The position numbers were made by a program, and so were the translations under genes. Positions 7,880 to 15,215 of a stretch of DNA of 36,306 nt are shown here, one piece after another (positions within the stretch are counted from its first letter, which is position 1; the number at the start of each line of letters is the position of its first letter). Source of the stretch: Brevifilum sp029548365 (GTDB taxonomy: Bacteria > Chloroflexota > Anaerolineae > Anaerolineales > Anaerolineaceae); NCBI GenBank assembly GCA_035376985.1, contig DAOSSA010000023.1, forward strand, positions 1 to 36,306, read 5' to 3'. Below the pieces are notes generated by a model. It saw only the letters and a program-made list of their open reading frames with translations, was not told the origin of the DNA and did not search any database.

Positions 7880-8092
7880 ATGTCTGAACGAACCCTGCCG
7901 AGTATCAATCTTTCCCTGTGCACCCGCTGCAACCTGTGCGTTTCGCAGTGTCCTGAGCTGGCGCTGATCATGGCCAATGATGGCCCCACCTTTGTTGACC
8001 TGATCACATGTTCTTATTGCGGTGTGTGCGAAGAACTCTGTCCGACTGGCGCAATCCGGGCACCATCATCTGTCAACTGGAGTGTTAGCTGA
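7880..8092 (+). CDS. 2[4Fe-4S] ferredoxin
   Basis: The 70-residue protein has two cysteine clusters, CTRCNLCVSQCP and CSYCGVCEELCP, each with the CxxCxxCxxxCP spacing of a bacterial-type 2[4Fe-4S] ferredoxin. It is a small soluble electron carrier. I chose ATG 7880 because AGGAA lies shortly before it; an in-frame ATG at 7826 would add 18 residues with no ribosome binding site and would start inside the inverted repeat region. It stands between a Crp-type regulator and a DUF438-hemerythrin protein, so it may pass electrons to or from that protein; this link is inferred from position only. Confidence 0.92.
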   Translation: MSERTLPSINLSLCTRCNLCVSQCPELALIMANDGPTFVDLITCSYCGVCEELCPTGAIRAPSSVNWSVS

Positions 8093-8139
8093 AAGAAACA
8101 CAAACAAACTAACCTGGAATCCATTAACCGGAGGAATCA

Positions 8140-9381
8140 ATGAGCAATCTTATCAATAATGCCGACCAACGCAAACAAGCCCTGAAAGAAGTTATCCAAC
8201 GCCTGCATGACGGCGAAACCGTAGAAGAATTAAAGGGAAAGTTCGGTCATGTCATCAGCGGCGCCACCGCCAGCGAAATCGCAGAAGCCGAACGCGCTCT
8301 GATCAGCGAAGGCACATCGGTAGCTGACATCCAGCGCTTATGCGACCTGCATGTGGCTGTCTTCCAGGACGCCCTCGATCAGGAACCCACCCCAGAATCC
8401 CTGCCGGGGCATCCCGTGTACACCTTTCGCATGGAAAACGAGGTCATCCTGCGCTTACTGGAAACAATGGAAGAAACCCTCCATAAATGGGAGGACGGCG
8501 ATCAAAATGCTTTGACATCCTTAATCAAGCAGACTGAAAACCTGGGAGCGATTGAAAAACACTACTCCCGCAAGGAAAATATCCTCTTTCCTTACCTCGA
8601 AAAGAAGGGCTTTGAAGGCCCATCGACGGTGATGTGGGGCGTGGATAATGAAATTCGCGCTGAGATCAAAATATTCAAAGAATCCATCCTCGACCCTGAA
8701 CCGGATGTTATCGAAGCCACCAAGTATTTTGAGACCATGTCTGACAACATTGTCGAGATGGTTTACAAAGAAGAGAAAATTCTCTTCCCGGCGGCTCTTG
8801 ATCGGCTTACCGAGCAGGAGTGGGCAGAAATCCGTGACCAGGAAGCTGAGATTGGCTTTGTTGATGTCGATGTCAGCGATGAATGGCAGGCGCAAGCCGA
8901 AGCTGTTGTTGCAGAACCCGCAGCATCGCCCGCAACCGACCCATCCAATTTAGCACAAGAGTTGATCTCCCTGTCCACCGGTGCACTGACCCGTGAGCAG
9001 ATCAACCTCCTGCTGACCCATCTCCCCCTGGACGTGACCCTGGTGGATGAACACGACCGCGTGCGCTATTTCTCTCAGGGTCGCGAGCGCATCTTCGACC
9101 GCTCACCCGCTATCATCGGACGCGAGGTCACCAAGTGTCACCCACCTCAAAGCGTGCACAAGGTCACCATTATCCTGGATGATTTTCGCGCCGGAAAGCG
9201 AGATGTAGCCGAATTCTGGATCCCGATGGGCGGTCAATTCATTCACATCCGCTATTTCGCCCTGCGCGACGCCGAGGGTACCTATAAAGGCACCATTGAA
9301 GTTTCTCAAAACGTGACCGATATCCGCAACCTCGAAGGCGAAAAACGCCTGCTGGATGATTCACCCAATTACGACAAATGA
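8140..9381 (+). CDS. DUF438-hemerythrin-PAS protein
   Basis: The 413-residue protein has three parts. A DUF438 helical domain covers about residues 5-80. A hemerythrin-like HHE bundle covers about 88-230, with His/Glu iron-ligand patterns around GHPVYTFRMENE, EKHYSRKENILFPYLE and VEMVYKEEKILFP. An Ala/Pro-rich linker leads to a C-terminal PAS domain (about 290-405) with the FDRSPAIIGREVTKCHPP motif usual in this architecture. Family members are found in anaerobes and are suspected sensors or scavengers of O2 or NO through a di-iron site; this is not proven. GGAGG precedes ATG 8140. It is the last gene of the crp-ferredoxin-DUF438 unit and is followed by a strong terminator. Confidence 0.9.
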   Translation: MSNLINNADQRKQALKEVIQRLHDGETVEELKGKFGHVISGATASEIAEAERALISEGTSVADIQRLCDLHVAVFQDALDQEPTPESLPGHPVYTFRMENEVILRLLETMEETLHKWEDGDQNALTSLIKQTENLGAIEKHYSRKENILFPYLEKKGFEGPSTVMWGVDNEIRAEIKIFKESILDPEPDVIEATKYFETMSDNIVEMVYKEEKILFPAALDRLTEQEWAEIRDQEAEIGFVDVDVSDEWQAQAEAVVAEPAASPATDPSNLAQELISLSTGALTREQINLLLTHLPLDVTLVDEHDRVRYFSQGRERIFDRSPAIIGREVTKCHPPQSVHKVTIILDDFRAGKRDVAEFWIPMGGQFIHIRYFALRDAEGTYKGTIEVSQNVTDIRNLEGEKRLLDDSPNYDK

Positions 9382-9401
9382 TCTCTCCCTGGATTAAAAC
9401 C

Positions 9402-9436
9402 AATCAGGCTGTCCATTTGGCAGCCTGATTTTTTTT
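9402..9436 (+). terminator. Rho-independent terminator after the DUF438 gene
   Basis: AATCAGGCTG (9402-9411) and CAGCCTGATT (9421-9430) form a perfect 10-bp stem with a 9-base loop. T residues run from 9429 to 9436. On the minus strand the stem is not followed by a comparable T tract, so it serves the plus-strand operon. Confidence 0.92.
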
Positions 9437-9564
9437 ATTCACGAGTGATACGTTAAAGGGCTTCACCTGTCAGCTGCAACCCGGCTCGATCTTTTAGCAT
9501 AAGGATTACGTAGTGGAATTTTTAGAATCAGGTTAGATTATTTACCGGTCTTAATGGCATTGTT

Positions 9565-12500
9565 TCACATTTTTATCCGCAGAGTTTTAATCTCAAAGGG
9601 GCGGAATTCCAACGGCAAAACGCCATCAGAAAAATTCAGGCTCTCCAATTCTCTTTCCAGCATGTCTGTGCGGTAAGCCGCCTTCATCGGCAAGCTGGTG
9701 GTCAGCTTAACCCGGGTGCAGGTGCCCATCGCTTCATACAGCCGCAGCACGATCTCACCCAACGAGCCATCCTCTGCCGGCTTGACCGTCTCGAGGATGA
9801 TATTCGTCTGGTCCAGGCTGAACAGTGACCGCGATCCTGCCTGTCCCGCAAACACCTGCGGCGGCACATTGAATTGGTATCCCTGCCGGATCAGATCAGA
9901 ATTGACAAAGGCGCCCTCCCAAAAATAGAGCGCGTAGGTGAATTCCTGTCGACCTCGGTCGGCACTCATATCCGGTGCCAGTGAGGATTTCAACAGGGTG
10001 AGGTTGATGCTGTTATCCAGCACGTCCACGCCGTACTTACTGTCATTCAAGATTGCAAACCCGCGCCCGGCTTCAACTAGGGCTGTCCATTTATGGTTGC
10101 AGACTTCGAAACGGTCGCGATCCAACTCGCGTGAGCGGTGCGTTGGTCGCTTCAGGTGACCAAACTGGATCTCATGCAGTGCTTCATGGGCAAAATAATT
10201 CACCGGGAAATTCACCTTCAGCAGCTTGTGGCGTTCCTGCCAGTCGATCACCGTGTGAAAATCCACACGCCGGCTGTTCCGGCGCAGCACGATCGTCTGG
10301 GTCATGAGGGAGTGATTTAGTTTTCGCCTGACCACAAGGCTGGCAAACAGCGGACCTTCAGCGAAGATTTCAATGTCAGCCGGTTCACAGATTTCCACCG
10401 GAGTTTGCCGGTACATGGAGTCAAGATCCCAGGCGTCAAAAGCACTGGGGATATCCTGGTACATCACCAATTGATTGCAGATGCCTTCAGCCAGCTCGCA
10501 ATCCTTCGCCTTATCATAAATGCTGGTAATTTCCCCGAATTCGTTGAACCCCACCCTGACCAGGTCATTTTCCAACAGATCATGTCGCACTTTGAGCGTG
10601 TTTTCCGGAATGGATGGCTTCCCGGATGCGAAGCTTTCCCAGCCGCACGCGGGCAGGTTGACTTCTGCAAACGACTTTCCGTTTGTAGTTTGCAGGGCCA
10701 TTGATGCGCCATCTCCCGCTTCCAGGCCAGCAACGTCACCAGGGATCTCAACCAGTTCTGTTCGCGGCCACGAGAGGCTGTTAAACACGCTGATTCCGCC
10801 CTGTGATCTCACCAGCGCCTGCCCGATATTTTGCAGCGCATCTTTTGACCAATTAACCACATCCGACAATTGTGCTTCTGCCTCGTCGTGGACTCTTGCA
10901 ATCGATGACCCGGGCAAAATATCATGGAACTGGTTCAGCAGCACCGTTTTCCAAGCCGCGTCCCAGGCTTGATAGGGGAATTCATAGTCGGTCAGCGCTG
11001 TGGCAGCTGCTCCCCACAGCTCCACCTCTCGCAGAGCAAGCTCGCTGAGGCGGTTCAACGCCTTGGTACGCGCCTGTGACGTGTAGGTACCGCGATGAAC
11101 CTGGAAGTACAGCTCGCCCACATACCGATCCTCGGGCCACCCGGCCTCATCCTGTACCCTGAAGAACGTCATCGGGTCTTCAATCCGAAATTTTGGCGCG
11201 CCTTCCAGGTCCTTCAACCGCCGGGCATATTCCAGGTGTTCCCGGGTGGGGCCGCCCCCGCCATCTCCATACCCAAAGGGAAACAGGCGGGTTGAGAAGC
11301 CCTCTTTTTGCACGCGTTCGTTCCAGCGTTGGATCACCGTCCTTGGCCTGACCTCACTGGTATAATCGTTGTGAAAATGTGCTTTGACCTGGGAGCCGTC
11401 GATGCCCTCCCAGATGAAAGTATTGTAAGGGAAAGCTTCCCCGCCATGGTAAGCCCAAAAGATCTTCTGCGTGGAAAAATACGACACGCCACAGCCCCGC
11501 ATAATCTGCGGCAGCGCGCCTGAATAGCCAAAAACATCCGGCAGCCATAACAGTTCGCAGTCCACACCGAATTCATCCCTGAAAAAGCGCTTTCCGTGTA
11601 CCAGTTGTCGGATCAGGCTCTCACCGCTGGATAAATTCGTGTCCGGTTCAACCCAGGCCGCCCCGTCGGGGATCCACTGGCCGCGTTTGGCTGCCTCCTG
11701 GATCTTCTCGTAGAGCTCCGGGTACTTCTGTTTGACCATAACATACAGTTGCGGCTGGCTTTGGAAAAAACGATATTCCGGGTAACGCTCCATCAACCTG
11801 AGCTGGGTGCTGAAGGTGCGCGCACATTTTCGCTCTGTTTCTGCCAGGGGCCACAACCAGGCCACGTCGATATGGGCATTGCCAAAACCAAACATCTCCG
11901 GGGTTGTCGTGCCATTTTTCTTTTCCAGCAGGGGCTTAAGCCGTTCCCGCGCGGTCTGCAAGCTGGTCAGCATAGCTTGATTCGGCGCTTCAAAATCAGC
12001 GATGAGCGTGAAATCTTTTAACCCTTCGTCGATCTCCATCACGCGCAAGGATTCCGGGTCAATGTTCTCACGCAATTCCCACAGTGTTTCAACGTCAACC
12101 GCCAGTTGGAAGGCGACTTCCTGCCAGACACCAAAAGAACTGCGCCCAAGAACGCATTGCCGATCAGGCGGTTCGGGAACCGTCTCCCGCTCCGGGGGCG
12201 TGGGCCCGCTGCGCCACTCCTGCGGACCGTGCCCGGCATAGGCTTCCAGCACAACATCATAAGACCTGCCTGCCTGTGCCACATCACTGATCGGGATGAA
12301 CTGGTGTTCTTTGTCAATCGCTCCCGCGTGGGCGCCGTCGATGAACACGGCTGCCTCTCCTCCCACATCCAGCATAACCGTAACCATCTGGCCGTCTGCT
12401 GCCTGCGGCAGGGTGAACCCACCCCTGAACCAGCCATACTCCCATTTCGCTCCCCAACGTTCACCGGGCGCGATTGCCGAAAAGCTCAATCCTGACTGCG

Positions 12501-12633
12501 CATCAGCCAGGCGGTATTGATCCTTTGTAAAGCTTGCTTCAAACGAAATTTCGCCCAATGGCAGGTAGAAATGTTTTAGCAGTTCTTCCCTCCAGGCTAT
12601 GATCCGGTGTCGCCATTCTAAAGTTAGACTCAT
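9565..12633 (-). CDS. Alpha-mannosidase, glycoside hydrolase family 38
   Basis: The 1022-residue protein is a full-length GH38 alpha-mannosidase. An N-terminal beta-rich region (about 1-240) precedes the catalytic barrel. HIDVAWLWPLAETERK contains the zinc ligands H254 and D256, and WLPDVFGYSGALPQI contains the catalytic nucleophile D366. NQFHDILPGSS carries another conserved zinc-site His. A large C-terminal beta domain follows. There is no signal peptide, so it acts in the cytoplasm, probably on imported mannosyl oligosaccharides or glycerate/glycolipid derivatives. The start ATG has GAGAGGAT upstream on the minus strand. It lies 75 bases downstream of the phosphofructokinase-like gene in the same direction, so the two may be co-transcribed. 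Confidence 0.95.
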   Translation of the reverse strand: MSLTLEWRHRIIAWREELLKHFYLPLGEISFEASFTKDQYRLADAQSGLSFSAIAPGERWGAKWEYGWFRGGFTLPQAADGQMVTVMLDVGGEAAVFIDGAHAGAIDKEHQFIPISDVAQAGRSYDVVLEAYAGHGPQEWRSGPTPPERETVPEPPDRQCVLGRSSFGVWQEVAFQLAVDVETLWELRENIDPESLRVMEIDEGLKDFTLIADFEAPNQAMLTSLQTARERLKPLLEKKNGTTTPEMFGFGNAHIDVAWLWPLAETERKCARTFSTQLRLMERYPEYRFFQSQPQLYVMVKQKYPELYEKIQEAAKRGQWIPDGAAWVEPDTNLSSGESLIRQLVHGKRFFRDEFGVDCELLWLPDVFGYSGALPQIMRGCGVSYFSTQKIFWAYHGGEAFPYNTFIWEGIDGSQVKAHFHNDYTSEVRPRTVIQRWNERVQKEGFSTRLFPFGYGDGGGGPTREHLEYARRLKDLEGAPKFRIEDPMTFFRVQDEAGWPEDRYVGELYFQVHRGTYTSQARTKALNRLSELALREVELWGAAATALTDYEFPYQAWDAAWKTVLLNQFHDILPGSSIARVHDEAEAQLSDVVNWSKDALQNIGQALVRSQGGISVFNSLSWPRTELVEIPGDVAGLEAGDGASMALQTTNGKSFAEVNLPACGWESFASGKPSIPENTLKVRHDLLENDLVRVGFNEFGEITSIYDKAKDCELAEGICNQLVMYQDIPSAFDAWDLDSMYRQTPVEICEPADIEIFAEGPLFASLVVRRKLNHSLMTQTIVLRRNSRRVDFHTVIDWQERHKLLKVNFPVNYFAHEALHEIQFGHLKRPTHRSRELDRDRFEVCNHKWTALVEAGRGFAILNDSKYGVDVLDNSINLTLLKSSLAPDMSADRGRQEFTYALYFWEGAFVNSDLIRQGYQFNVPPQVFAGQAGSRSLFSLDQTNIILETVKPAEDGSLGEIVLRLYEAMGTCTRVKLTTSLPMKAAYRTDMLERELESLNFSDGVLPLEFRPFEIKTLRIKM

Positions 12634-12685
12634 CGGTATCCTCTCTTAACACCAAACTTTTTCGTTGTATTTACAATCCTTTTTT

Positions 12686-12707
12686 CGCATTCCGTACGGC
12701 TGATGCG
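12686..12707 (-). other. Hairpin between the phosphofructokinase-like gene and the mannosidase gene
   Basis: CGCAT (12686-12690) and ATGCG (12703-12707) form a short stem whose loop holds the palindrome CCGTACGG. It lies directly after the phosphofructokinase-like stop. On the minus strand it is followed by A residues, not T, so it is not a classical terminator. It may protect an upstream mRNA end. Confidence 0.3.
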
Positions 12708-12708
12708 C

Positions 12709-13830
12709 TCAATCGCCAAAAACAGTGCCAACATTGCGCGCGCTGACCAGCCAGGGATGGTCTAAAGGTACCGGTTTTTCAGACTGAACAACGTCTTCAA
12801 TCGGGACAGTTCCTGTCCTTCCATCGTGGATACCGACCATCACCCCAAACTTATTCTCAAAAACCAGGTCTGCCGCGTACGCCCCCAATTGCGTAGCCAG
12901 GATGCGGTCCGTGGCGGAAGGGGTCCCTCCGCGCAGCAAGTAACCCAAAATCGTAATTCGGCTTTCGATCCCGGTGCTGTTTTCCAGTCGGTTAGCCAAC
13001 TTCAGCGTTTCTCCGGTGTACTTGCGTTTCAGTTCAGCCATCCGTTCACGGTGCTCATCAACACTTTGATCTTTATGGGTCTGCTGGTTCATCTTCATCG
13101 AACGCTCGAAGAAATCCACCAATTCGGAAGACTGTGCACCTTCAGCAACTGCCACGATGCTGAAAAGTTTTCCCGCCTGATTGCGCTTCAATATCGCTTC
13201 AGCAAGTTTATTAAGATCATAAGGGATTTCTGGGATCAAAATTACGTCTGCACCGGCGGCAAGTCCAGCAGACAGGGTGAGCCAGCCAACTTCCCGCCCT
13301 AAGAGCTCCACAATGATGATGCGGTGCGTGCTGTTGGCAGTGCTGTGCAAACGGTCAATTGCTTCCGTGGCGATCATCCTGCTTGTGTCGAAGCCGATGG
13401 TGGTATCCGTCAGGGGCATATCATTTACGCCAGATTTCGGCAACGTGATCACATTTAATCCAGCCTGTATCAGGTGCTGTGCGGCATCCATCGTCTCACG
13501 CCCTCCAATACACACCAGCGCATCCAGTTGATTTTCCTTGTAAACCGCTAGAACTTCGCCAGTTTTGTCCAATATCTGGTCATCTTCTACAACCTGGTGC
13601 GGTACCAATCGACTGGTCCCCAGTATGGTGCCGCCAGCCGTAAGGATATTAGAAAGTGCATCCCCGCTCAGATCAACGGTATGGTTGGAGAGCAAGCCTT
13701 CAAAACCGTCACGAAACCCAATTAATTGCATCCCGTGAACCTGCCTGGCTGTTTTTCCAAACCCGCGGATGGCTGCATTCAAACCCGGGCAATCACTGCC
13801 AGCGGTCAATATCCCGATTTTCTTTGTCAT
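12709..13830 (-). CDS. Phosphofructokinase-family protein with degenerate catalytic site
   Basis: The 373-residue protein aligns along its length with bacterial PfkA: KKIGILTAGSDCPGLNAAIR at the N-terminus, TDTTIGFDT, VELLGREVGWLTL, VAEGAQ, and ESRITILGYLLRGG. Key residues differ. The Mg/ATP motif GGDGS is GGRET (residues 109-113, D103 of E. coli to Arg). The active-site TIDND is SGVND (residues 133-137), so the catalytic base D127 is Val. The nucleotide-binding GGD near the start is GSD. Substrate-side Arg residues are mostly kept. It is therefore probably not an ordinary 6-phosphofructokinase; a regulatory sugar-phosphate sensor or a changed enzyme is possible. The start ATG 13830 has AAGGAAA upstream; an upstream ATG at 13857 is less likely. 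It precedes the mannosidase gene. Confidence 0.85.
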   Translation of the reverse strand: MTKKIGILTAGSDCPGLNAAIRGFGKTARQVHGMQLIGFRDGFEGLLSNHTVDLSGDALSNILTAGGTILGTSRLVPHQVVEDDQILDKTGEVLAVYKENQLDALVCIGGRETMDAAQHLIQAGLNVITLPKSGVNDMPLTDTTIGFDTSRMIATEAIDRLHSTANSTHRIIIVELLGREVGWLTLSAGLAAGADVILIPEIPYDLNKLAEAILKRNQAGKLFSIVAVAEGAQSSELVDFFERSMKMNQQTHKDQSVDEHRERMAELKRKYTGETLKLANRLENSTGIESRITILGYLLRGGTPSATDRILATQLGAYAADLVFENKFGVMVGIHDGRTGTVPIEDVVQSEKPVPLDHPWLVSARNVGTVFGD

Positions 13831-13869
13831 GGCGGTTTCCTTCCTGATCTCAATCATTCAATCTCCCCT

Positions 13870-13875
13870 ATTATA
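13870..13875 (-). promoter_or_regulatory. -10 box for the phosphofructokinase-like gene
   Basis: The minus strand reads TATAAT at this place, about 40 bases before ATG 13830. A weak -35 (TTCAGA) can be drawn 18 bases further upstream. It would drive the phosphofructokinase-like gene and probably the mannosidase gene. Confidence 0.45.
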
Positions 13876-14186
13876 CTCATTACCAGCCTGTGTTCTGAAA
13901 TTCAAACCCATTTTGAGTTACCTGGCAATCGCACCGACGCAAATACGCACTTTTCAAAAATATCAACTCGCAAAATTTGCCTTGATAATGCTGATTTTAT
14001 TACCGTGTGAGCGCCGCTCGATTTGTGAATTGTCAAAATCAATTTTTCAATGCGATATCGTCAACCCGCAGAAGTTTGTCTCGAGATCATCCCCTGGTAT
14101 GCACGATAATCAATCCTCAGGCATCGACAATCAACGCAAAATTGCGTGTTTAATTATTTTCTGTTTGTTGAACTGAGTAAATTGAG
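13876..14186. other. Intergenic region between divergent operons
   Basis: About 310 AT-rich bases separate the minus-strand promoter from the promoter of the ECF operon. I see no coding sequence with family resemblance and no strong hairpin here. Confidence 0.5.
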
Positions 14187-14215
14187 TTGCAGAAACAATG
14201 GGTTCGTTATAAAAT
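14187..14215 (+). promoter_or_regulatory. Probable sigma70-type promoter of the ECF-DUF62 operon
   Basis: TTGCAG (14187-14192) and TAAAAT (14210-14215) are 17 bases apart. The predicted start near 14222 leaves a leader of about 259 bases before the S-component gene, which is long enough for an RNA regulatory element. Confidence 0.5.
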
Positions 14216-14221
14216 AGTAAA

Positions 14222-14480
14222 TGAAATAATATTGCCAGGAAATGAGTGAAAGGAGGCTGAATCGAGAAAGGCGAAAACCAGGGTCGTTTTTATAGGCTGA
14301 AGACAGCCAACCAGATCAAAGGTTTCGGTAACAAGATTTTTTTACCGCACTTCTTATTATTGATCTGAACATTCGCTTTTTTATGAAGGATTATTAACCC
14401 CGGATCTTTGATAAGTTTTCTTGTCATTGATCAATCGCAACCCTTGCACGTAAACCTTCACATCATATTAAGGAGATTTT
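14222..14480 (+). ncRNA. Structured 5' leader of the ECF-DUF62 operon, candidate riboswitch of unknown class
   Basis: The 259-base leader contains several RNA-like elements. A perfect hairpin GGCTG-AAGA-CAGCC lies at 14295-14308. A possible closing stem pairs CGAAAACC (14272-14279, one bulged A) with GGTTTCG (14321-14327). A further hairpin pairs CGGTAA (14326-14331) with TTACCG (14342-14347). The last two share bases 14326-14327, so they compete, as expected for a switch. The ribosome binding site AAGGAG (14470-14475) lies far downstream. I could not match it to TPP, FMN, cobalamin, SAM, lysine, glycine or c-di-GMP consensus patterns from memory. A covariance search would decide. Confidence 0.35.
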
Positions 14481-15029
14481 ATGTTCAAAATTACTACCCG
14501 CACAATTGTTGCTATTGGCATCGGTGCTGCACTTTTTATGCTTTTATTCATGTACGTGAAAATCCCTTCACCCATCCCTGAAACAAGCTTCATGACCGCT
14601 TATGGATTAGGCGCCTTCATGGCAACGGTCTTTGGACCGATTGCAGGCGGTTTAATCCAGTTCATTGGTCACGCATTGTCGGATGCCATTCAGTATGGCT
14701 CGCCCTGGTGGTCCTGGGTGATTGCCAGCGGCGTGGCCGGTTTTCTGTATGGGTTTGCTTTTAAACGGACCCGTGTCGAAAAAGGTGAGTTTAAAGGGAA
14801 AGACATCCTTACGTTCAATGTGATCCAGATCATCGGCAACGTGATTGCCTGGGTAATTGTTGCACCAGTTCTTGATATCCTCATTTATCAGGAGCCTGTC
14901 AACCTGGTCATCACGCAGGGCTTAGTAGCCGCACTGATGAACAGCATCAGCGCCGGTGTTTTTGGAACCCTGTTGCTGATTGCTTATTCAGCCACCCGCA
15001 CAAAAAAGGGCAGCTTGAGCAAAAGCTAA
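14481..15029 (+). CDS. ECF transporter S component (UPF0397-like)
   Basis: The 182-residue hydrophobic protein has about five to six membrane segments and the UPF0397-type blocks TIVAIGIGAALF, FGPIAGGLIQFIGHALSDAI and YGSPWWSWVIASG. It is the substrate-binding S subunit of an energy-coupling factor importer. Fused ATPases and an EcfT protein follow, so this is a group with a dedicated module. UPF0397 substrates are not firmly known. The downstream SAM hydrolase makes a nucleoside, methionine- or SAM-related compound a candidate, but this is inference. The start ATG has AAGGAG 5 bases upstream and follows a long structured leader. Confidence 0.85.
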   Translation: MFKITTRTIVAIGIGAALFMLLFMYVKIPSPIPETSFMTAYGLGAFMATVFGPIAGGLIQFIGHALSDAIQYGSPWWSWVIASGVAGFLYGFAFKRTRVEKGEFKGKDILTFNVIQIIGNVIAWVIVAPVLDILIYQEPVNLVITQGLVAALMNSISAGVFGTLLLIAYSATRTKKGSLSKS

Positions 15030-15053
15030 ATCGATCATCATCTGATTGAAACC

Positions 15054-15115
15054 ATGGATAGCTGCGGTAGACAATCCTCAGCTATCCATTATTTAACCAC
15101 ACACCGTCGGTGTGT
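15054..15115 (+). other. Two strong tandem hairpins between the S and A genes
   Basis: ATGGATAGCTG (15054-15064) and CAGCTATCCAT (15079-15089) form a perfect 11-bp stem with a 14-base loop. Ten bases later ACACACC (15099-15105) and GGTGTGT (15109-15115) form a perfect 7-bp stem with a 3-base loop. Neither has a T tract, so they look like RNA processing, stability or expression-ratio signals inside the operon, not terminators. The intercistronic space is 186 bases, unusually long for an ECF operon. Confidence 0.7.
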
Positions 15116-15215
15116 CGTCAGAACAGCAGGATTCTCGTTATTTGCTGCCCAAACAACGGGGTTATGCAAGTTACCTGGAATTATCAACCCTGGACAGCGC
15201 CAAAAAAGGTTCAGC

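Noticed and set aside
12686..12707. Terminator between the phosphofructokinase-like gene and mannosidase gene
   Set aside because: The T run precedes the stem on the plus strand; on the transcribed minus strand the stem is followed by A.
13831..13857. Nine-residue upstream start of the phosphofructokinase-like gene
   Set aside because: The AAGGAAA site and family N-terminus (MTKKIGILT) favour ATG 13830.
15054..15215. 54-residue N-terminal extension of the fused ECF ATPase
   Set aside because: The codons fall on two perfect hairpins, the residues match nothing in the family, and ATG 15216 has a good ribosome binding site.
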